The position numbers and the translations under genes were made by a program. The notes beneath the pieces were generated by a model. The model was not told where the DNA came from, did not search any database, and saw only the letters and a list, made by a program, of their open reading frames with translations. From positions 124,006 to 188,005 of the forward strand of contig NZ_JAECMT010000005.1 in NCBI RefSeq assembly GCF_016019935.1: 64,000 nucleotides of DNA, written 5' to 3'. Within the stretch, counting starts at the first letter, position 1. Every line of letters begins with the position of its first letter. Of the stretch, positions 16,691-26,080 are shown piece by piece. This stretch comes from Paenibacillus sp. GSMTC-2017 (GTDB lineage: Bacteria > Bacillota > Bacilli > Paenibacillales > Paenibacillaceae).

Positions 16691-17026
16691 ATGAAGGGTC
16701 AAGGAATGCTCATATCTGCTTTCGTATTTGCTTTAGTTATCGCAATCTTTGCGGTCATTAATGTAGAATCGGTGCAAGTTAACTTTTTATTTACTAAAAC
16801 AACAACACCACTCATTCTTGTTATTCTCGTATCGACACTTCTTGGTGGGCTAACTGTCGGATTGTTTGGTATGATTCGTATTTACAAGCTGCAGAAGACG
16901 TTGAAAGCATTTGAGAAGCAAGCTGTCGATCAATCGATTGATGCTGGAACATTTACATCTAAAGATGAGTCGTTTTCTTCAACAGTTACTGATGAAGTGA
17001 GTGGCGACAAGACGAAGAACGGATAA
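16691..17026 (+). CDS. LapA-family (DUF1049) small membrane protein
   Basis: 111 residues from the second of two in-frame ATGs, because AGGAGGG is eight bases before it and too close to the first. Two membrane helices (about residues 5-25 and 38-60) flank a short loop containing NVESVQVNFLF, the hallmark of the LapA/YciM-neighbour domain, followed by a soluble cytoplasmic tail with coiled-coil character. In E. coli the family takes part in LPS assembly control; in Gram-positives the role is unknown. The methyltransferase gene begins nine bases later. Confidence 0.75.
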   Translation: MKGQGMLISAFVFALVIAIFAVINVESVQVNFLFTKTTTPLILVILVSTLLGGLTVGLFGMIRIYKLQKTLKAFEKQAVDQSIDAGTFTSKDESFSSTVTDEVSGDKTKNG

Positions 17027-17035
17027 GGTAAGCAA

Positions 17036-17968
17036 ATGAAATATATGTACACGTATGCTCGGCATGAAGATGAAGCACAATTATGTGATTTGGAGCTGCG
17101 CTGCTTATTCGGTAAGCATGCAACTAGATATAATGGAGTTGTTGCATGTGAAATGGAGCAGCCAGTCCATATCGATCGTAGTCCATTTTTCAAACGAAGG
17201 TTAGAGGTAACTCTTGAGGCGTCCACGTTGTCGGAGCTAGAAGCACTGCTACCTGCTTATGATTTAGAAGGCGAGACGTTTAAAGTGTTTTATACCGCCG
17301 GTAATGAGACTTTCACTTACGAGGAACAACGACAACTCGAGCGAACTGTAGGCGCATCTCTGATTGGTCACGCAGACATGCGAACGCCTAGTCGCAGGCT
17401 AGGTCTAATGCGATTTGATGGCCAGTGGTTGTTTGGGCCATGTGAAGATAACGAAGCGCTATGGCTTAAACATCAGCGTAAGCCACAAAACTATTCGACA
17501 GCCTTACCTACACGAGCAGCTCGTGCAATTGTTAATATTGCAGCTGGTTCGGACCCGACTGGAAAATCGATGATCGATCCTTGTTGCGGTATGGGAACGG
17601 TGCTAATTGAAGCATTATCCATGAATATAGCTATTGAGGGGATGGATATTAATCCACTCGCTGCAAGAGGGGCACGGATCAACCTTTCCCATTATGGTTA
17701 TCCAAACGTCGTGCAACTCGGAGATATGCGATTAATTTCTCGTCGGTATGATTCGGCAATTGTTGATTTACCCTATAACTTATGTTCGGTGCTTGAGAGG
17801 GATGAACAGCTTGAAATGCTTCAATCCATTAGAAAAATAGCAGATAGAGCCGTTATTGTAACGACTGAACCGATACTTCAACAGTTGCAAATGACCTCAT
17901 TTGAGCTAGTCGATTGTGCCGAGCTTAGTAAAGCCTCTTTTACACGGTATATAAGTGTAGTAGAATAA
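17036..17968 (+). CDS. TRM11/TrmN-type SAM-dependent RNA methyltransferase
   Basis: 310 residues. The N-terminal half is THUMP-like; the C-terminal Rossmann domain has SAM motif I DPCCGMGTVLIEA (about 179-191), motif II GMDINP and the catalytic motif DLPYN (about 242-246), a variant of the N/D-PPY box of N2-guanine and other amino methyltransferases. It resembles the archaeal/eukaryal Trm11-TrmG10 group, which makes m2G in tRNA. The exact target base is not determined. It follows the LapA-like gene closely and precedes a small basic protein gene, likely as one transcript. Confidence 0.75.
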   Translation: MKYMYTYARHEDEAQLCDLELRCLFGKHATRYNGVVACEMEQPVHIDRSPFFKRRLEVTLEASTLSELEALLPAYDLEGETFKVFYTAGNETFTYEEQRQLERTVGASLIGHADMRTPSRRLGLMRFDGQWLFGPCEDNEALWLKHQRKPQNYSTALPTRAARAIVNIAAGSDPTGKSMIDPCCGMGTVLIEALSMNIAIEGMDINPLAARGARINLSHYGYPNVVQLGDMRLISRRYDSAIVDLPYNLCSVLERDEQLEMLQSIRKIADRAVIVTTEPILQQLQMTSFELVDCAELSKASFTRYISVVE

Positions 17969-18000
17969 AGAAGATGTGGAACATAAAGCGAGGTGAACCT

Positions 18001-18204
18001 ATGTCTACGAATGAACAGAACCAATCAGAAGAGCAGCCGAAGAAGCTGTCTCAAGCAGAACGAGCTAAGCAATTGCTAGCTCAGAAGAAGCAAGGCCAAG
18101 CTGGCGGAGCGCCAGGCCAAAAAAACTTCTCAACCGGGACTCAGGAACTGCGGAGCCAAAATACGAAAAAAGTTAACAACCAACGTAAAAAAATGGGTGT
18201 ATAA
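18001..18204 (+). CDS. Small basic hypothetical protein
   Basis: 67 residues from ATG 18001 (GAGGTGA before it). It is rich in Gln, Lys and Asn, low in hydrophobics and probably disordered (EEQPKKLSQAERAKQLLAQ, then KKVNNQRKKMGV). No family recognised. It is last in the methyltransferase operon and is followed by a good terminator. Confidence 0.65.
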   Translation: MSTNEQNQSEEQPKKLSQAERAKQLLAQKKQGQAGGAPGQKNFSTGTQELRSQNTKKVNNQRKKMGV

Positions 18205-18248
18205 CATCAGAGTGAATGCTGGACTATCAGCTAACACCATTCTAAAGA

Positions 18249-18295
18249 CGGAACGCCGATCGCAGTCATTGATTGCGACAGGCGTTCTTTTTTTG
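18249..18295 (+). terminator. Terminator of the methyltransferase operon
   Basis: GGAACGCC..CGCA pairs with TGCG..GGCGTTC, followed by eight T. Confidence 0.9.
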
Positions 18296-18491
18296 TGGGC
18301 GAACGGTAATGTATGAGCATTCCATTACGGTATGGAATAGGATATAGCCTAGAGTGAGGTATGCCCTTAAGTGTGGATATAACGCAGTTGTGGTCGTAAC
18401 TGTCATCTGAATTTACGTATGAGATGACGCGAGTCCCCGCATAATGAGGGTAACAACTTCACCATAGTTATTAGGATGGAGGGATTCGAAG

Positions 18492-19184
18492 ATGGCAGCA
18501 AAAACAACTACTCTTAACGTTTACTTACTGGCAGGCGTCAAAACAACTACAGGCTCCTTCAATGCTTGCAAAGAGCGATTAAATGAGCAACTAAGGTTGG
18601 AAGGAATCGAACCAACAATTCATGTGTTGTATCCGTACGGGGATTCAAGTCGAAATTGGGTTAGACAAGTGTTTGAGGTGAAAACGGATCTTTCGAATCG
18701 AATGAAGGCGGGACGTATTGGCGGTCGTAATGTTTGGCAACAAATTAAAGATACCGTATCAAGTGAGCGTACGTTATTGATTGGACATAGTGGCGGAGGA
18801 GCGGCTGCATATCAAGCAGCAAAGATGTTGGAGGAGGATGGTGTTTTACGCGATTTTCGGATCGTGCAAGTCGGTTCTCCTCGCACACCAATTCACCCAA
18901 GACTACAGAAAAAAGTGAGTTACTTTCATTCCATCGACAACTCAGGCAAGATGAACGACCCGATAAGCCGAATTGGGAGCTGGGGCGGGTGGATAAGGGC
19001 AGGTGGATTGATTCCGCAATGGAACAGCTATAAATATGCTCCAGGCTATGTGGAAGGCATCCCAACGGTCGGAGGGCATGCTGACTATTTCCGTAATACA
19101 GAGGCATATATGGATAAAGAAGCTGTATGTAACTTAGACAAAACAATCGGCTGCGTTCGAGCGTGGTTGAAAGGGTGGCTTTAA
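18492..19184 (+). CDS. Alpha/beta-hydrolase-fold protein (lipase-like)
   Basis: 230 residues. A nucleophile elbow GHSGGGAA near residue 98 lies after a beta strand (TLLI) and is followed by a helix, as in serine hydrolases. A likely acid is in YFHSIDNSG and a His in GGHADYF near residue 196. No signal peptide. GGATGGAGGG precedes the ATG. The function is not known; a lipase or esterase activity is the general expectation. Confidence 0.65.
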   Translation: MAAKTTTLNVYLLAGVKTTTGSFNACKERLNEQLRLEGIEPTIHVLYPYGDSSRNWVRQVFEVKTDLSNRMKAGRIGGRNVWQQIKDTVSSERTLLIGHSGGGAAAYQAAKMLEEDGVLRDFRIVQVGSPRTPIHPRLQKKVSYFHSIDNSGKMNDPISRIGSWGGWIRAGGLIPQWNSYKYAPGYVEGIPTVGGHADYFRNTEAYMDKEAVCNLDKTIGCVRAWLKGWL

Positions 19185-19198
19185 TCCTTTAAACTTAA

Positions 19199-19300
19199 GC
19201 TTACGAAGAAAGTTTGCTACGCAAACGAGGCTTATGCTTACGAAGAAAGTTTGCTACGCAAACGAGGCTTATGCTTACGAAGAAAGTTTGCTACGCAAAC
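19199..19300 (+). repeat. 37-bp tandem repeat, nearly three copies, each with a hairpin
   Basis: Units start at 19199, 19236 and 19273; the first two are complete and identical and the third keeps 28 bases. Each begins GCTTACGAAGAAAG and contains the perfect stem GTTTGC-TAC-GCAAAC, then GAGGCTTAT. The array lies directly upstream of the hemolysin III family gene, inside its probable 5' leader. Confidence 0.9.
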
Positions 19301-19321
19301 TTTGGAGAGAGGAGAGTTACA

Positions 19322-19966
19322 ATGGCTAATACGCATACTTTTTCTAAGGGGGAAGAAATTGCAAATGCAATTACACATGGCATAGGGGCGCTGCTAAGCA
19401 TAGCCGCGCTAGTATTGCTTATAGTGTTTGCTGCAATAAAGGGAACAGCTATGCATGTCGTCAGCTTTACAATCTACGGTTCAGCGATGCTGCTTCTTTA
19501 TTCTGCCTCAACGCTTGTCCACAGCTTCCCGAAAGGAAAGGCCAAGCGAGTATTTGAATCACTTGACCATTCTTTTATTTATGTCTTTATTGCCGGTACT
19601 TATACGCCAATTTTATTCCATATTGTACAAGGTGTGCTTGGCTGGGTTTTGTTTGGAATCGTATGGGGCGTCGCCGTTGTTGGTGTTGTATTCAAATCCA
19701 TTTTCCCTTCAAAATATTTGTTTACATCAACGATTCTTTACATCGCAATGGGATGGATCATCGTATTTGCTTGGAAGCCATTAACGACACATCTAGAACC
19801 AGGTGGCTTGCAATTGCTAATAACAGGTGGCGTATTGTATACAGTCGGAACGATATTCTATATGTGGCGCAGCTTCCCTTATCATCATGCAGTATGGCAT
19901 TTGTTCGTTTTAGCTGGATCGATTGTTCATTTCTTTTGCATCATCCTTTACATATTGCCTGCTTAA
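19322..19966 (+). CDS. Hemolysin III / YqfA-family seven-TM membrane protein
   Basis: 214 residues from ATG 19322 (GGAGAGAGGAG before it); the frame is open further upstream but only through the tandem repeat. It matches the HlyIII/PAQR family: N-terminal EEIANAITHGIGALLSI, the SxxxH pattern in SASTLVH, the FDHSFIYVFIAGTYTP-like segment (SLDHSFIYVFIAGTYTP) and the C-terminal HHAVWHLFVLAGSIVHFF with metal-binding His residues. PAQR proteins are putative zinc-dependent membrane hydrolases; the hemolysin name is historic. It is probably monocistronic. Confidence 0.9.
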   Translation: MANTHTFSKGEEIANAITHGIGALLSIAALVLLIVFAAIKGTAMHVVSFTIYGSAMLLLYSASTLVHSFPKGKAKRVFESLDHSFIYVFIAGTYTPILFHIVQGVLGWVLFGIVWGVAVVGVVFKSIFPSKYLFTSTILYIAMGWIIVFAWKPLTTHLEPGGLQLLITGGVLYTVGTIFYMWRSFPYHHAVWHLFVLAGSIVHFFCIILYILPA

Positions 19967-19981
19967 TATGGGCAAGCCCAG

Positions 19982-20797
19982 TCAAGGATCTATTGCAGGA
20001 CACCAGCCTGGAGGCTCAGCGCATAATGCAGCTGCGACTTCAGGCTGTTCTTTTGCCAAATCGTTAAAATAACTTGATAAAATATGATTGCTGGACACCG
20101 ATCCCATTTTGAATGCACGTAAAACTTCGCCTTTTACATGCAAATAAAAGTAATTGCCTTTTGTTTTTGGAGATTGGTATACAAGCGGTGGTAGATGGGG
20201 AACGATATCAAATTCATTTTGAAATCGCCAGTGGGTAGGTACCGAATAGTTATAGGTTTGAACGAACTTGGGATCTCCAACGCGGGGTGCCCCGAACGTA
20301 TAGACGATAGGTGCAGTGAATGCTGTGTTGCGAGCGATATCGAGTGCAGCAAGCGTTGCTAAAGATCCACCCAGACTATGTCCAGTAATGAATAGCGGTC
20401 TATTAGGCTCAAGCTGATTAAGCAGGGAAAAAACGTCATCACGTGCGGACATATAAATATCGGTAAATCCTTTATGGGTTAGACCAGCATTTTTGACTGG
20501 TCGGTAAGGAGTCTGTTGGGCAATAAAGTCAGATACCCAGTCAACAGCAGAACCACTTCCACGAAAGGCTAGTATGATGCTTTGTTCCGAAGCGATAATA
20601 AAACCGAATCGTTCTGGTCGATTGTCATAAGCTTTAGCACTAAATTCACCAACTAAACTGTACGTACGAGGAACTAGAAATAGGCCGTCCTCCTTATTGG
20701 TAAACTGAATATATGTTTGTCCACAAACGGCAGCCAAAAAGATTGCGCTTTGTATATCAGGCTCTTGCCCTCTTAAGTAACCTTTTCCAGCCATCAT
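19982..20797 (-). CDS. Lipase class 3 family protein
   Basis: 271 residues. Nucleophile motif GHSLGGSLATLAA near residue 129, catalytic Asp in NEFDIVPHLPP near 195 and His probably in KGNYFYLH: the Lipase_3 (PF01764) layout, also with AFRGS (oxyanion) near 73. No signal peptide is obvious, so location is uncertain. GGAGG precedes two adjacent ATGs. The gene's 3' end faces the hemolysin III gene, 15 bases away. It probably hydrolyses acylglycerols or related esters. Confidence 0.85.
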   Translation of the reverse strand: MMAGKGYLRGQEPDIQSAIFLAAVCGQTYIQFTNKEDGLFLVPRTYSLVGEFSAKAYDNRPERFGFIIASEQSIILAFRGSGSAVDWVSDFIAQQTPYRPVKNAGLTHKGFTDIYMSARDDVFSLLNQLEPNRPLFITGHSLGGSLATLAALDIARNTAFTAPIVYTFGAPRVGDPKFVQTYNYSVPTHWRFQNEFDIVPHLPPLVYQSPKTKGNYFYLHVKGEVLRAFKMGSVSSNHILSSYFNDLAKEQPEVAAALCAEPPGWCPAIDP

Positions 20798-20924
20798 TAT
20801 TTCCTCCGTTCGATTACATCTGACACTGATGTAATACTGTATGTGGAAGGCTTCGGATGGGTACCAGCGGAAGGAACGTAATTATTGGGCAAAAAAATAT
20901 TCCCGATTATCGTAGTAGCAGACG

Positions 20925-22112
20925 CTACACACGATTTTTTCGGGAACGCAATAGTGAGTTTTTATCGTGTTCTCCCATTGTAGAGAGCTTTGATGAACTT
21001 TTTTTCTGTTTGCCGTGTCTAGAAGATCGGCCAGCAGGTTCATCTTGTTCAGGAAGTAAAAATGGACCTCTACGTCTATTAAGTAGATCGCCAGTCCAGC
21101 CTTTTTTCCACAACCAAATGTAGATGCCAATTGTTATTAAGGATACCCCTGCTACCATCACAGTAAAGCCCCATTTATGATCTTGATAAGGAAGAGTGTC
21201 GAAATTACTTCCCATTAGTGTTCCAACTATAGTTGCTGGAAGGAATAATACGGTGAAAATCGTCAACGTCTTCATAATGTCGTTGCCACGGAAGCTAGAG
21301 ATAGCATCGTCCATTGAGATTAATGTGTCTATTTCAAGCGCATAATGTTTTAGCAACGTTTCAATTCGCTCAAGCTTATGTGACATTTTTATAAAAGAAT
21401 CCGTTTCAGAAATTTCCGATACAAAAGATTCCTTAGCAGCTCCATGTAATTCTCGGATCGGAATAAATAAATGGCTCCAGTGTAACAAGTCATATCTTCT
21501 CTCAAATATGACATCGATTAAGCCTGTCCGATTTTGAATGCGCATCGTTTTTTCTAATTCACCAAGTCTACGCTCGAAACCATCCAATCCAGTATGGAAT
21601 GGCTCCAACATAACGCCAATCATAATAAAAAAAGCTTCCGGAGCAATTTGGCATTCGTCATATTTTAATGTATGTGATCCATTTTGCAGTCGCATCGGGA
21701 TACGCATATCTTCATGCATTGTAATTAATCGTTTTCTTGAAAGCCAGAAGTGGAATGGTTGAACGTCAGATTGTTCCTCCGACACCTGAATCATTAATGT
21801 TCCACATAAAATAGGGCCAATGCCAGGGTAGTCGTCAACGGAGATATGATTAGTACGTCTTCCTGCACATTCATCAACCCAAGTTGAACATTCGACAAAC
21901 TGACGCTTAAGTTCGGCTATTGCCTCTTCACCAAGTGTCTGCTCATCCTGCTCTTGTGAATGTATGTTCTTACGTATTGAAACTCCCGCTTCTGGGGCTC
22001 TCTGTACCGACTTCCTGCTTGGAAGAGGCTTCTGCTCTTGGGGCAGATGTCTTGCTTGCTGTACGATATGCCAGTTCCAACCTGCGGGATATCGCAGCAT
22101 ACGATGAATCAT
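20925..22112 (-). CDS. CorA-family divalent cation transporter with GSN in place of GMN
   Basis: 395 residues. A long cytosolic alpha-rich domain is followed by two C-terminal membrane helices (about 298-318 and 330-350), as in CorA Mg2+/Co2+ channels. The pore-loop signature at the end of TM1, normally GMN, reads GSN here (VGTLMGSNFDTL). A basic 45-residue tail follows TM2, longer than usual. GAGGTGAGGGG lies before the ATG. A changed filter residue may alter ion choice or signal another role. Fold assignment is secure; transport of Mg is not. Confidence 0.8.
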   Translation of the reverse strand: MIHRMLRYPAGWNWHIVQQARHLPQEQKPLPSRKSVQRAPEAGVSIRKNIHSQEQDEQTLGEEAIAELKRQFVECSTWVDECAGRRTNHISVDDYPGIGPILCGTLMIQVSEEQSDVQPFHFWLSRKRLITMHEDMRIPMRLQNGSHTLKYDECQIAPEAFFIMIGVMLEPFHTGLDGFERRLGELEKTMRIQNRTGLIDVIFERRYDLLHWSHLFIPIRELHGAAKESFVSEISETDSFIKMSHKLERIETLLKHYALEIDTLISMDDAISSFRGNDIMKTLTIFTVLFLPATIVGTLMGSNFDTLPYQDHKWGFTVMVAGVSLITIGIYIWLWKKGWTGDLLNRRRGPFLLPEQDEPAGRSSRHGKQKKSSSKLSTMGEHDKNSLLRSRKNRV

Positions 22113-22317
22113 CGTCCCCTCACCTCTTCCCTCGAAATTTCTTCAGATACACTCAACATCATACCCCGAATCTAACTACTCGCACAACCTACCTAGGAGC
22201 TATCCGACTGTATTTGTCAAAACTTATTGTTATTCGACATATTCGATTGAATAGATGATCGGATGGGAATACCAATCGTATAGAACCTTACATGAAACAA
22301 ACAACGGAGGAAGCGGT

Positions 22318-22875
22318 ATGACTAAAAAGATAGGTTTGTTTGATAGTGAACAACAAGTGATTGACGTTATTAATCAACTGGAGCAAGAAGGATTTGCCCC
22401 TGGAGAAATAAAAGTGTTAACGAAGGACTTGGAGCATGCAAGGCGTATAAAGGTTGAAACGGACATCCATGCTGACGGCATGCATGAGCTTACTGAGACG
22501 AATGAAAGAAGTAGTGAAAGCAGCACTTCTGGAAATCCAATGACATCGAGTTTTGGCGATAGCAACGCACCAGGTGGGTATGGTATTGCAAGTTACGGTA
22601 GTTATCCCGCTGTAGGCGGCATTTATTCATTCGGTTCACCGTTCCCTTTTTTGGAAAGTAAACAATTAAGCTCCTATCGTGCTTTAGGGTTAGATGACAA
22701 TGAAGCGGAGCTGTGCTTCAACGGTGTGGAAAGTGGAGGTTTTGCTATTGTTGTTGAAACGGATGAGAGCAAGTCGCTTATGGACAAAGATGATGGAGCC
22801 GATTTATCGAAGCTGAGTGTAGCAGAAGGAATATTTCGGCAGCGCGGAGCGACACGTATTACAAATGGTAAATAG
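22318..22875 (+). CDS. General stress protein 17M-like (YflT domain)
   Basis: 185 residues from ATG 22318 (GGAGG seven bases before). The N-terminal segment KKIGLFDSEQQVIDVINQLEQ is the YflT/GsiB-neighbour heat-stress domain (PF11181), followed by a Gly/Ser/Pro/Tyr-rich linker (about 75-115) and a second alpha/beta part with GLDDNEAELCFNGVESGGFAIVV. In B. subtilis GSP17M is SigB-controlled; no SigB promoter was assigned here. The function is unknown. Confidence 0.8.
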   Translation: MTKKIGLFDSEQQVIDVINQLEQEGFAPGEIKVLTKDLEHARRIKVETDIHADGMHELTETNERSSESSTSGNPMTSSFGDSNAPGGYGIASYGSYPAVGGIYSFGSPFPFLESKQLSSYRALGLDDNEAELCFNGVESGGFAIVVETDESKSLMDKDDGADLSKLSVAEGIFRQRGATRITNGK

Positions 22876-23026
22876 CTGCCGGACACCAGATCCCTTATTT
22901 GCTGCATATCGCCTGTATGGAGACTTTAGAGGACACTTTGTCCTCGAGCGTGCCTTTTTGATTCATTTATACATGAATAGGATTTGGTGTCCTCTTGAAT
23001 AGGACCTAACCTATGTACAGTCTCAA

Positions 23027-23059
23027 CAAAAAAACTACCGTAAATGCATCCGGTAGTTC
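23027..23059 (-). terminator. Terminator of the FAD oxidoreductase gene
   Basis: On the minus strand ACTACCGG pairs with CGGTAGT across a short loop, followed by TTTTTTTG. Confidence 0.85.
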
Positions 23060-23113
23060 ATTCGTACTTGGCAACGGGCAGTACGGTCTACAGTCATCAG
23101 TAAATGTTAACGA

Positions 23114-24349
23114 TCACGAATCTGTTAAGGAAGCTCTCGATAAAGAAACAATTTCGGTTAACGGATGTTGTCCGCCTTTTCCTTGAATAAGATCCAGTAA
23201 CAAATGAGCAGCAATCATGCTATAGACCGTTCCATTTCCTCCATAACCAAGGCTGTAGTAAACATTAGGCCATTTTGGGTCTTCACCGATAAAAGGAAGA
23301 TTATCTTGCGACTCTCCAAAAGTTGCACTCCATTCGTATTCTACAGTTGGTTGTATATCTGGGAAAAGAGCCAGAAGCTTCTCCATTAATTGCTTGCTTC
23401 TCCGACTAATTGTCTGCTGGCTATGTACAGGTTGCTCAGTCTCTTCATCAAGACCTCCAACGACAATACGATCATCGATCGTCGTTCTCGTATATAAATA
23501 GGGTCTAGCAGTCTCCCACAGCATAAACCTTTTATGCCAGCTTTCAAGATGGGATTGCACCCCAGTTACGATTGCATAGGAGCGGTTTAGATTTGCTTTT
23601 ACAAGCCGTCCCCGTAGCTCCTCAGGTTCATATCCGACAGCATAGATAACATGTTCTGCTTCGATTGTATAACCTAATGAGGTGTGTAAGTGGTGAATAC
23701 CATCCTCTAATGTTTGAAGATTATTGACATCGGTCTCCTCAAAGATCCGAGTTCCAGCTAACTGAGCAGCATCGGTAAGGCCGTTAACGAATTGGTAAGG
23801 ATTCACTTCTGCATCACCATGAGTGACGATTGCACCAGATTTCCTAAACGGAAAGTGAAGGGCAATCTTGTCTGGCGTCCAATACTCCACATCAAATCCG
23901 CAAGCAGCAAGCGCTTCGTATTCCTTCTTAAGCTTAGGCAAATCTTGCTCTGACGAAGCAAAGTAAAGACTGCTTCTATCTCTATAGCCTACGTCTACCG
24001 GTAGGCTTTGGGCTACGGCAGCTAACTGTTCTACCGCTTTTTTGCAATGTGTATAAAACGTTTCGGCTGGCCCGCGTCCAATTTGTTTAATTAAATCAAC
24101 TAACATGACATCGTTGCAAAATTGTAGAAGTCCTGTATTGGCCGAAGTACTTCCTTCAGCTATCTTCCCACGTTCGATCAGAACAACGTCCATTCCTCCA
24201 GATGCTAAAACATACGCACAGGTTACTCCAGACATTCCACCACCTACAATGGCTACGGTTGTTTTTATATTCTCCTTCAAAGATGTGTGGTTTCTTGATA
24301 CTGCTAACGTCGTCGGCCAATAAAGTCGGCCAGTATGCAGTTCTTTCAT
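23114..24349 (-). CDS. FAD-dependent oxidoreductase (DAO family)
   Basis: 411 residues from ATG 24349, which has AGGAGGG correctly placed; the frame is open 39 bases further without a site. The N-terminal dinucleotide-binding motif VGGGMSGVTCAYVLA is followed by the Glu-containing strand VVLIERG. The C-terminal DAO part has GYGGNG. It resembles glycine oxidase and gamma-glutamylputrescine oxidase-like enzymes that oxidise amines or amino acids. The substrate is not determined. It is monocistronic and divergent from galE. Confidence 0.85.
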   Translation of the reverse strand: MKELHTGRLYWPTTLAVSRNHTSLKENIKTTVAIVGGGMSGVTCAYVLASGGMDVVLIERGKIAEGSTSANTGLLQFCNDVMLVDLIKQIGRGPAETFYTHCKKAVEQLAAVAQSLPVDVGYRDRSSLYFASSEQDLPKLKKEYEALAACGFDVEYWTPDKIALHFPFRKSGAIVTHGDAEVNPYQFVNGLTDAAQLAGTRIFEETDVNNLQTLEDGIHHLHTSLGYTIEAEHVIYAVGYEPEELRGRLVKANLNRSYAIVTGVQSHLESWHKRFMLWETARPYLYTRTTIDDRIVVGGLDEETEQPVHSQQTISRRSKQLMEKLLALFPDIQPTVEYEWSATFGESQDNLPFIGEDPKWPNVYYSLGYGGNGTVYSMIAAHLLLDLIQGKGGQHPLTEIVSLSRASLTDS

Positions 24350-24491
24350 ATGATCCCTCCTGACGGTAGTATGTCCATCAAGCTGCATATTAAAGTCATT
24401 CCGTTTTGTCGAACCATAAATTATACTAAGAGAATACGTATAAACTACTATTCCAATAGAAGGTACATAGAAGAATCGAGGAGATTATAAA

Positions 24492-25484
24492 ATGGCGATT
24501 TTAGTTACTGGTGGAGCGGGATATATAGGTTCACATACAATAGCAGCACTTCAAGAGCGAGGAGAAGAGGTTATCGTCGTTGATAACTTGCAGCAAGGTC
24601 ACAAGGAAGCACTACTTGGAGGTAAACTCTACGTGGGCGATTTACGCGATGAAGATTTTTTGGACGAAGTATTTAAGGAGAATGATATTGACGCTGTAAT
24701 CCACTTTGCTGCTAATTCATTGGTAGGGGAAAGTATGAAGTCTCCAGGGAAATATTATCATAACAACGTGTATGGCACGTTATGTTTGCTTGAGAAGATG
24801 AATGAGCACGGTACTCGCAAAATCGTCTTTTCTTCAACAGCAGCTACATATGGAGAACCAGAAAATGTACCGATCGATGAATACGACAGAACGTTGCCTA
24901 CGAACACCTATGGTGAAACGAAACTTGCAATGGAAAAGATGATGAAGTGGTATGATACCGCTCATAATATCAAATCTATTTCGTTGCGCTATTTCAACGC
25001 TGCAGGGGCACATGAAAGTGGTCAAATCGGTGAGGATCATCATCCGGAGACGCATCTTATTCCAATCGTACTGGAAGTGGCTTTAGGCAAACGACCGCAT
25101 ATTTCTGTATTTGGTGATGATTATAAGACACCTGACGGCACTTGTGTACGCGATTACGTCCATGTTAGCGATTTGGCTGATGCTCATGTGCTTGCGGTTG
25201 ATAAGCTGCTAAGCGGGGCGGAAAGCGCAATATACAACCTTGGTAATGGAACAGGTTTCTCTGTAAAGGAAGTTATTGATATTGCCCGCTCTGTCACAGT
25301 GAAAGAGATTAAAGCAGTCATTGAACCACGTAGAGAGGGGGACCCTGCTACGTTAGTTGCTTCTTCTGAACGAGCTAGAAACGAGCTTGGTTGGAATCCT
25401 AGACGCAGTAGGTTAGAGGATATTATTAAAAGCGCTTGGAGATGGCATGAAGCAAATCCGAACGGATACAAAAAGAACGATTAA
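24492..25484 (+). CDS. galE: UDP-glucose 4-epimerase
   Basis: 330 residues, the usual length. NAD-binding GGAGYIGS at the N-terminus, catalytic Ser/Thr in SSTAATYG and YGETK (the YxxxK pair), then the substrate-binding RYFNAAGAH and the GalE-typical DYKTPDGTCVRDYVHV. It interconverts UDP-glucose and UDP-galactose for surface polysaccharides and galactose use. GAGGAG precedes the ATG. It is monocistronic with a hairpin overlapping the stop. Confidence 0.95.
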   Translation: MAILVTGGAGYIGSHTIAALQERGEEVIVVDNLQQGHKEALLGGKLYVGDLRDEDFLDEVFKENDIDAVIHFAANSLVGESMKSPGKYYHNNVYGTLCLLEKMNEHGTRKIVFSSTAATYGEPENVPIDEYDRTLPTNTYGETKLAMEKMMKWYDTAHNIKSISLRYFNAAGAHESGQIGEDHHPETHLIPIVLEVALGKRPHISVFGDDYKTPDGTCVRDYVHVSDLADAHVLAVDKLLSGAESAIYNLGNGTGFSVKEVIDIARSVTVKEIKAVIEPRREGDPATLVASSERARNELGWNPRRSRLEDIIKSAWRWHEANPNGYKKND

Positions 25485-25504
25485 AATAGTTTAATCGTTC
25501 TTTG
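25472..25504 (+). terminator. Terminator of galE
   Basis: AAAGAACGATTAAA pairs with TTTAATCGTTCTTT over an ATAG loop; only three T plus mixed bases follow. It overlaps the galE stop codon. Confidence 0.7.
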
Positions 25505-25603
25505 TTGTATTCCAATAAATATTATGGTATTTTTTATATAATAAATATTATTTTTAGAATAATTATTTATTACATTGTAAATGACCTTATTGGAGGGATC
25601 GGA

Positions 25604-26068
25604 ATGCCAGAAAAAATGCTGCCGCTAGACGACTTCCTGTTACTCAGCACTGATGAGCAGGTAGAGAAGTTGAAGCGTTGGAAGATGGACTACACACTTA
25701 AAGACATACGCGAGGCTTGGAACTTTAAACATTCCGCTCAATATTACATGTTGCTTAAGAAGCTTCGCATCTATGAGCGTGTAGTTAATAAATCGGATAA
25801 GTTTCATCCTGCCCAAGAGCAATTGCAACATCGACCAGGGATGCTCGAAGAAAGGGGTTGGAGAGCGCAGATCGGTCATATTGGCCAATCAATCAAATTA
25901 CCTTCCGACAGCTTCGATTATCATTTGAATTTGACGCTAAGTGGTCCTGAGTTAGCGGATAAGTTGGAGCGTCTTGCACATTTTCTTAAAGGCGAAAGGA
26001 ATGAAATTACGATCAAACTTTCCATTGTATCCAATGAGCCTGAAATTGCTCAGGATATAGAGGATTAA
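25604..26068 (+). CDS. Hypothetical protein, possible helix-turn-helix
   Basis: 154 residues from ATG 25604 (TTGGAGGG before it; the longer open frame upstream is A/T-rich leader). The middle (YTLKDIREAWNFKHSAQYYMLLKKL) looks like a helix-turn-helix of a DNA-binding protein, but no family was recognised. The C-terminal part (LSGPELADKLERLAHFLKG) is amphipathic helical. It is monocistronic, with a strong terminator. Confidence 0.65.
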   Translation: MPEKMLPLDDFLLLSTDEQVEKLKRWKMDYTLKDIREAWNFKHSAQYYMLLKKLRIYERVVNKSDKFHPAQEQLQHRPGMLEERGWRAQIGHIGQSIKLPSDSFDYHLNLTLSGPELADKLERLAHFLKGERNEITIKLSIVSNEPEIAQDIED

Positions 26069-26080
26069 ACGAAATAGTAC

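Noticed and set aside
19199..19300. Short tandem array considered as CRISPR
   Set aside because: The units are directly adjacent without unique spacers and no cas genes are present.
22929..22945. GAGGACA/TGTCCTC hairpin as terminator of the stress-protein gene
   Set aside because: The T-run is ten bases away, so termination is doubtful.
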